The position numbers and the translations under genes are program-made. Positions 63,940 to 64,000 of a stretch of DNA of 64,000 nt are shown here, one piece after another. Each line of letters begins with the position of its first letter. Within the stretch, counting starts at the first letter, position 1. A model generated the notes under the pieces. That model saw nothing but the letters and a program-made list of their open reading frames with translations. It made no database searches and was not told where the DNA came from. Origin of the DNA: DATDCY01 sp031406795 [NCBI: Candidatus Rokuibacteriota bacterium] (lineage in GTDB: Bacteria > JAUVQV01); assembly GCA_031406795.1 (NCBI GenBank), contig JANOHV010000072.1, forward strand, positions 5,060 to 69,059, given 5' to 3'.

Positions 63940-64000
63940 TTGGACGATTCGATCAAGAAGTTCATACTCGGCTGGTTGCCGTATCGCCGTCAGATCAGGA
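63940..64000 (+). CDS. Start of a gene running off the right edge (partial)
   Basis: A frame beginning TTG at 63940 (AAAGGA upstream) reads LDDSIKKFILGWLPYRRQIR and stays open to the edge. An alternative ATG frame at 63926 is also open. The first reads like a real, basic amphipathic N-terminus. Nothing about function can be said. It is divergent from the deacetylase operon. Confidence 0.35.
   Translation, partial: MDDSIKKFILGWLPYRRQIR

Overview
The window is high-GC DNA with dense bacterial gene packing. It most resembles a Gram-negative, anaerobic or facultative bacterium of the Desulfuromonadota (deltaproteobacterial) kind or a related uncultured lineage. The reasons are the hemA-hemC-hemD-hemB cluster, a Geobacter-like sdhC-sdhA-sdhB (CAB order) complex, c-type haem motifs in membrane and outer-membrane proteins, several outer-membrane barrels, a PagL-like protein, and a 2-hydroxyacyl-CoA-dehydratase-activase-type protein pair usually found in anaerobes. 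The assignment is inferred from gene content and not proven. I see no rRNA, tRNA, CRISPR array or intact transposase gene.

Layout. 1-3.2 kb: haem synthesis (hemA tail, hemC, hemD, hemB). 3.3-6.3 kb: two small exported proteins, one with a CXXCH motif, and a chemoreceptor with a C-terminal sensor-like domain. 6.3-11.4 kb: a 2.2 kb direct duplication, each copy carrying a large secreted propeller/FG-GAP-like repeat protein, with a toxin-antitoxin pair between the copies. 11.4-16.5 kb: fmt-def, a glycosyltransferase, an M23 peptidase and a TerC-family protein. 16.5-24.5 kb: tryptophan synthesis with a leader peptide and attenuator, then trpE, a trpGD fusion, trpC and trpF, then trpB-trpA behind an inverted outer-membrane gene. 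24.5-28.8 kb: envelope proteins of unknown role and a methyltransferase. 28.9-37.3 kb: succinate dehydrogenase/fumarate reductase and a complete branched-chain amino acid ABC transporter. 37.3-50.8 kb: housekeeping and redox genes (CBS-ACT protein, CoA-disulfide-reductase-like enzyme, SDR, acyl-CoA synthetase, ferritin-like protein, beta-CASP hydrolase, deaminase, pyrF, histidine kinase, nadB, TPR protein, ccdA). 50.9-57.3 kb: a split activase/dehydratase-like system and a dihaem cytochrome fused to a predicted outer-membrane barrel. 57.5-64 kb: an acyl-activating enzyme and a type II fatty-acid/polyketide-like operon (deacetylase-methyltransferase-ACP, KS, a KS lacking its catalytic residues, a PagL-like protein), which probably continues past the right edge.

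Regulation and repeats. Near-consensus promoters are visible before several genes. In at least three (pyrF, trpB, a methyltransferase) the predicted transcription start falls on or next to the start codon, suggesting leaderless mRNAs. Non-coding space is filled with repeat families: GC-rich palindromes of the type GTAGGGG(C/A)GGGG at five loci, a 124-bp element with perfect 17-bp inverted ends, a nested palindrome between hemC and hemD, and a conserved block shared by 1.3 kb and 42.7 kb.

Most notable for follow-up are the deacetylase-methyltransferase-ACP reading frame with a promoter and ribosome site for free ACP inside it, the cytochrome-barrel fusion, the trp attenuator, and the duplicated secreted repeat proteins flanking the toxin-antitoxin pair.
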